Assembly (NCBI GenBank): GCA_051646185.1
Contig: JBOFCS010000101.1
Location: forward strand, 1-32,538
Origin: JBOFCS01 sp051646185
GTDB lineage: Bacteria; Actinomycetota; Actinomycetes; Mycobacteriales; Mycobacteriaceae
Direction of reading: 5' to 3'
Length of the DNA: 32,538 nucleotides
Shown one piece after another: positions 31,279 to 32,538 of the stretch. Position 1 is the first letter of the stretch; each line of letters begins with the position of its first letter. The position numbers were made by a program, and so were the translations under genes. Under the pieces are notes generated by a model, which made no database searches, was not told the DNA's origin, and saw nothing but the letters and a program-made list of their open reading frames with translations.

Positions 31279-32538
31279 GTGGCCGATCAAGCGCCGCCAG
31301 AAGATTTCACACAACTAAATGCTGACATAGCAGCCTTACCTGAGCGGCTGCGTGTTCATGCTCTGGCTAAAACTTTGGGAGTAACCAGTAAACAGGTGCT
31401 TGCCGCGCTTGCTGAACTGGGAGAAAATGTCCGCAGTGCGCAGTCAAGTATTGACAAATCAGCTGCTGAGCAAGTTTTTGCTGCACTGTTTGGGGCACAA
31501 CCAGAACCGGCAGCCCCGGTTGTTTTGGTCCCGGAGTCAGTTTCAGAGGTAACTCCGGCCGCTGCCCCGCTATTTTTGCAACCACAACCAGTGGTACGAG
31601 CGACACGGGTCAAGAAGGAAAGTGCGCTAGAAGATAATGCTGAGGAAGCTACGGCAGAAGTCGCAACGGCTCGCCGTCGACGTACCCGGCGTACTTCAAA
31701 GAATACGGAAGCAGAACAAACACCAGTCGGCCATCAGACAGAGTTATCTGTAGTGGAGATGGTTCAGGTGGATGTTACTCCTGAAGTAGGAGAGCTGGCT
31801 GAGTCGGATACTACCGGTGATGCAGGGGAAGAAGAAAGTACTGGCAATCGTCGTAGGCGTCGCGGAAGGCGTGGGCGTGGGCGTGGGCGCAGCGATCTAT
31901 CTCCTGTTGAGGATGGTTCGCTAACCGCTGGTGCGGAGCGTACAGATGATTCCGAAGTAAATGAAACACCAGAAAGCTCCTCCCCGGTAACGGACTCTGA
32001 AGATGAGTTGGCGAATGAGGAAACCGGGCAGGCCGATGCTGAGGCGGGTGTTGACCCGCTGAGCCGTCGTCGCCGTCGTCGCCGTCGTCGTAAAGTTGGT
32101 TCAGGGGAAACAGATCTGACCGAAGATATCTCTTCTGATGATCCGCCTAATACTGTTGTTCATGAGCGTGAACCCAGAAATAAGAGTCGCAATCGTGACG
32201 AGGTACAGGGGATTGCTGGATCTACTCGGCTAGAAGCTAAGCGGCAGCGTCGACGAGATGGCCGTGATACTGGACGTAGGCGCCCGCCAATTCTTACTGA
32301 ATCAGAATTTTTGGCTCGCCGTGAATCAGTCGATCGAGTTATGGTCGTACGTGAGCGGCTGCGTGCTGAATCCGGCAAGGTTACTCGACAAGAGGACTAC
32401 ACCCAAGTTGCCGTGCTTGAAGATGGCGTTCTGGTTGAACACTTTGTCACCACGTCTAGCTCAGCATCTATGGTGGGAAATATTTACCTAGGTCGAGTGC
32501 AGAACGTCTTACCAAGTATGGAAGCCGCCTTCGTGGAT
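31279..32538 (+). CDS. rne: Ribonuclease E/G, N-terminal part (gene continues past the window)
   Basis: 420 codons open to the window edge, with no stop, so the 3' part is missing. GTG start with GAGGAG five bases upstream. The N-terminal region (about 15-45) reads ALPERLRVHALAKTLGV, resembling the short helical domain found at the N-terminus of IF-2. A long acidic and arginine-rich disordered segment follows, with clusters RRRRRGRRGRGRGR near 193-206 and a run of nine Arg near 260. After about residue 340 the catalytic half begins with RVMVVRERLRAESGKVTRQE and the S1-domain start VGNIYLGRVQNVLPSMEAAF. RNase E processes rRNA and mRNA as core of the degradosome. The basic tracts probably bind RNA or partner proteins. 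Confidence 0.93.
   Translation, partial: MADQAPPEDFTQLNADIAALPERLRVHALAKTLGVTSKQVLAALAELGENVRSAQSSIDKSAAEQVFAALFGAQPEPAAPVVLVPESVSEVTPAAAPLFLQPQPVVRATRVKKESALEDNAEEATAEVATARRRRTRRTSKNTEAEQTPVGHQTELSVVEMVQVDVTPEVGELAESDTTGDAGEEESTGNRRRRRGRRGRGRGRSDLSPVEDGSLTAGAERTDDSEVNETPESSSPVTDSEDELANEETGQADAEAGVDPLSRRRRRRRRRKVGSGETDLTEDISSDDPPNTVVHEREPRNKSRNRDEVQGIAGSTRLEAKRQRRRDGRDTGRRRPPILTESEFLARRESVDRVMVVRERLRAESGKVTRQEDYTQVAVLEDGVLVEHFVTTSSSASMVGNIYLGRVQNVLPSMEAAFVD

Noticed and set aside
30703..31314. Minus-strand open frame of about 200 codons across ndk, the leader and rne start
   Set aside because: It lies antisense to the well-supported ndk and the rne start, has no recognisable domain, an odd composition and no good ribosome site; its existence follows from the GC-richer sequence on the other strand.
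1..32538. CRISPR arrays, tRNA or rRNA genes, insertion sequences, phage genes
   Set aside because: No regularly spaced repeats, cloverleaf-like sequences, transposase or integrase motifs were found on either strand.

Overview
The window reads as chromosome of an unusually AT-rich member of the Corynebacteriales (Mycobacteriales), most likely Corynebacterium or a near relative. Reasons: the right edge carries ndk followed by a long arginine-rich, actinobacterial-type RNase E gene; five DtxR/IdeR-like iron boxes are present; starts are often GTG or TTG with strong Shine-Dalgarno sites; and a homologue of the mycobacterial secreted antigen MTB12/CFP-2 is present. By eye the siderophore region is around 40-45% GC and the rne end is richer. 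The genus is an inference.

Layout. (1) 1-2884, plus strand: two FecCD-type permeases (the first cut by the window edge) and an ABC ATPase, ending in a strong intrinsic terminator that lies inside the ATPase stop region. (2) 2885-3889, minus strand: the ferric-siderophore-binding lipoprotein. (3) 3908-3945: tandem iron boxes. (4) 4000-19175, plus strand: one apparently continuous operon for an MTB12-like secreted or anchored protein, a stand-alone thioesterase, a free ketosynthase (MbtC-like), AT-KR-ACP (MbtD-like), C-A-PCP-E (MbtF-like) and C-A-PCP-C-PCP (MbtE-like). (5) 19159-21529, minus strand: a hydroxymethyl-/formyltransferase and a SagB-type flavin dehydrogenase. (6) 21596-22330, plus strand: a siderophore-interacting flavoreductase. 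(7) 22337-27171, minus strand: lysine N6-hydroxylase (MbtG-like) and ArCP-Cy-A-PCP (MbtB-like). (8) 27264-28886, plus strand: salicyl-AMP ligase (MbtA-like). (9) 28858-30189, minus strand: salicylate synthase (MbtI-like). (10) 30507-end, plus strand: ndk and partial rne, a housekeeping edge.

Together sections 1-9 form a nearly complete make-and-retrieve system for a mycobactin/nocobactin-type siderophore. MbtI makes salicylate, MbtA loads it on the ArCP of MbtB, MbtB builds an aryl-oxazoline or -thiazoline, MbtG hydroxylates lysine, the PKS pair supplies a beta-hydroxy acid, and the two large NRPSs add two hydroxylysine units. Two features depart from the mycobacterial pathway. A formyltransferase stands where the fatty-acyl transferase MbtK would act, pointing to N6-formyl-N6-hydroxylysine as in formobactin, amamistatin and brasilibactin. 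A SagB-type azoline oxidase suggests that the ring is oxidised to an azole. Uptake appears to use a FecBCD-type importer plus a cytoplasmic flavoreductase rather than an IrtAB exporter-fold importer. No MbtH, MbtK-N or MmpL exporter is seen in the window. The iron boxes sit in the intergenic regions upstream of the main transcription units, so the whole locus is probably a DtxR-repressed iron-starvation regulon.
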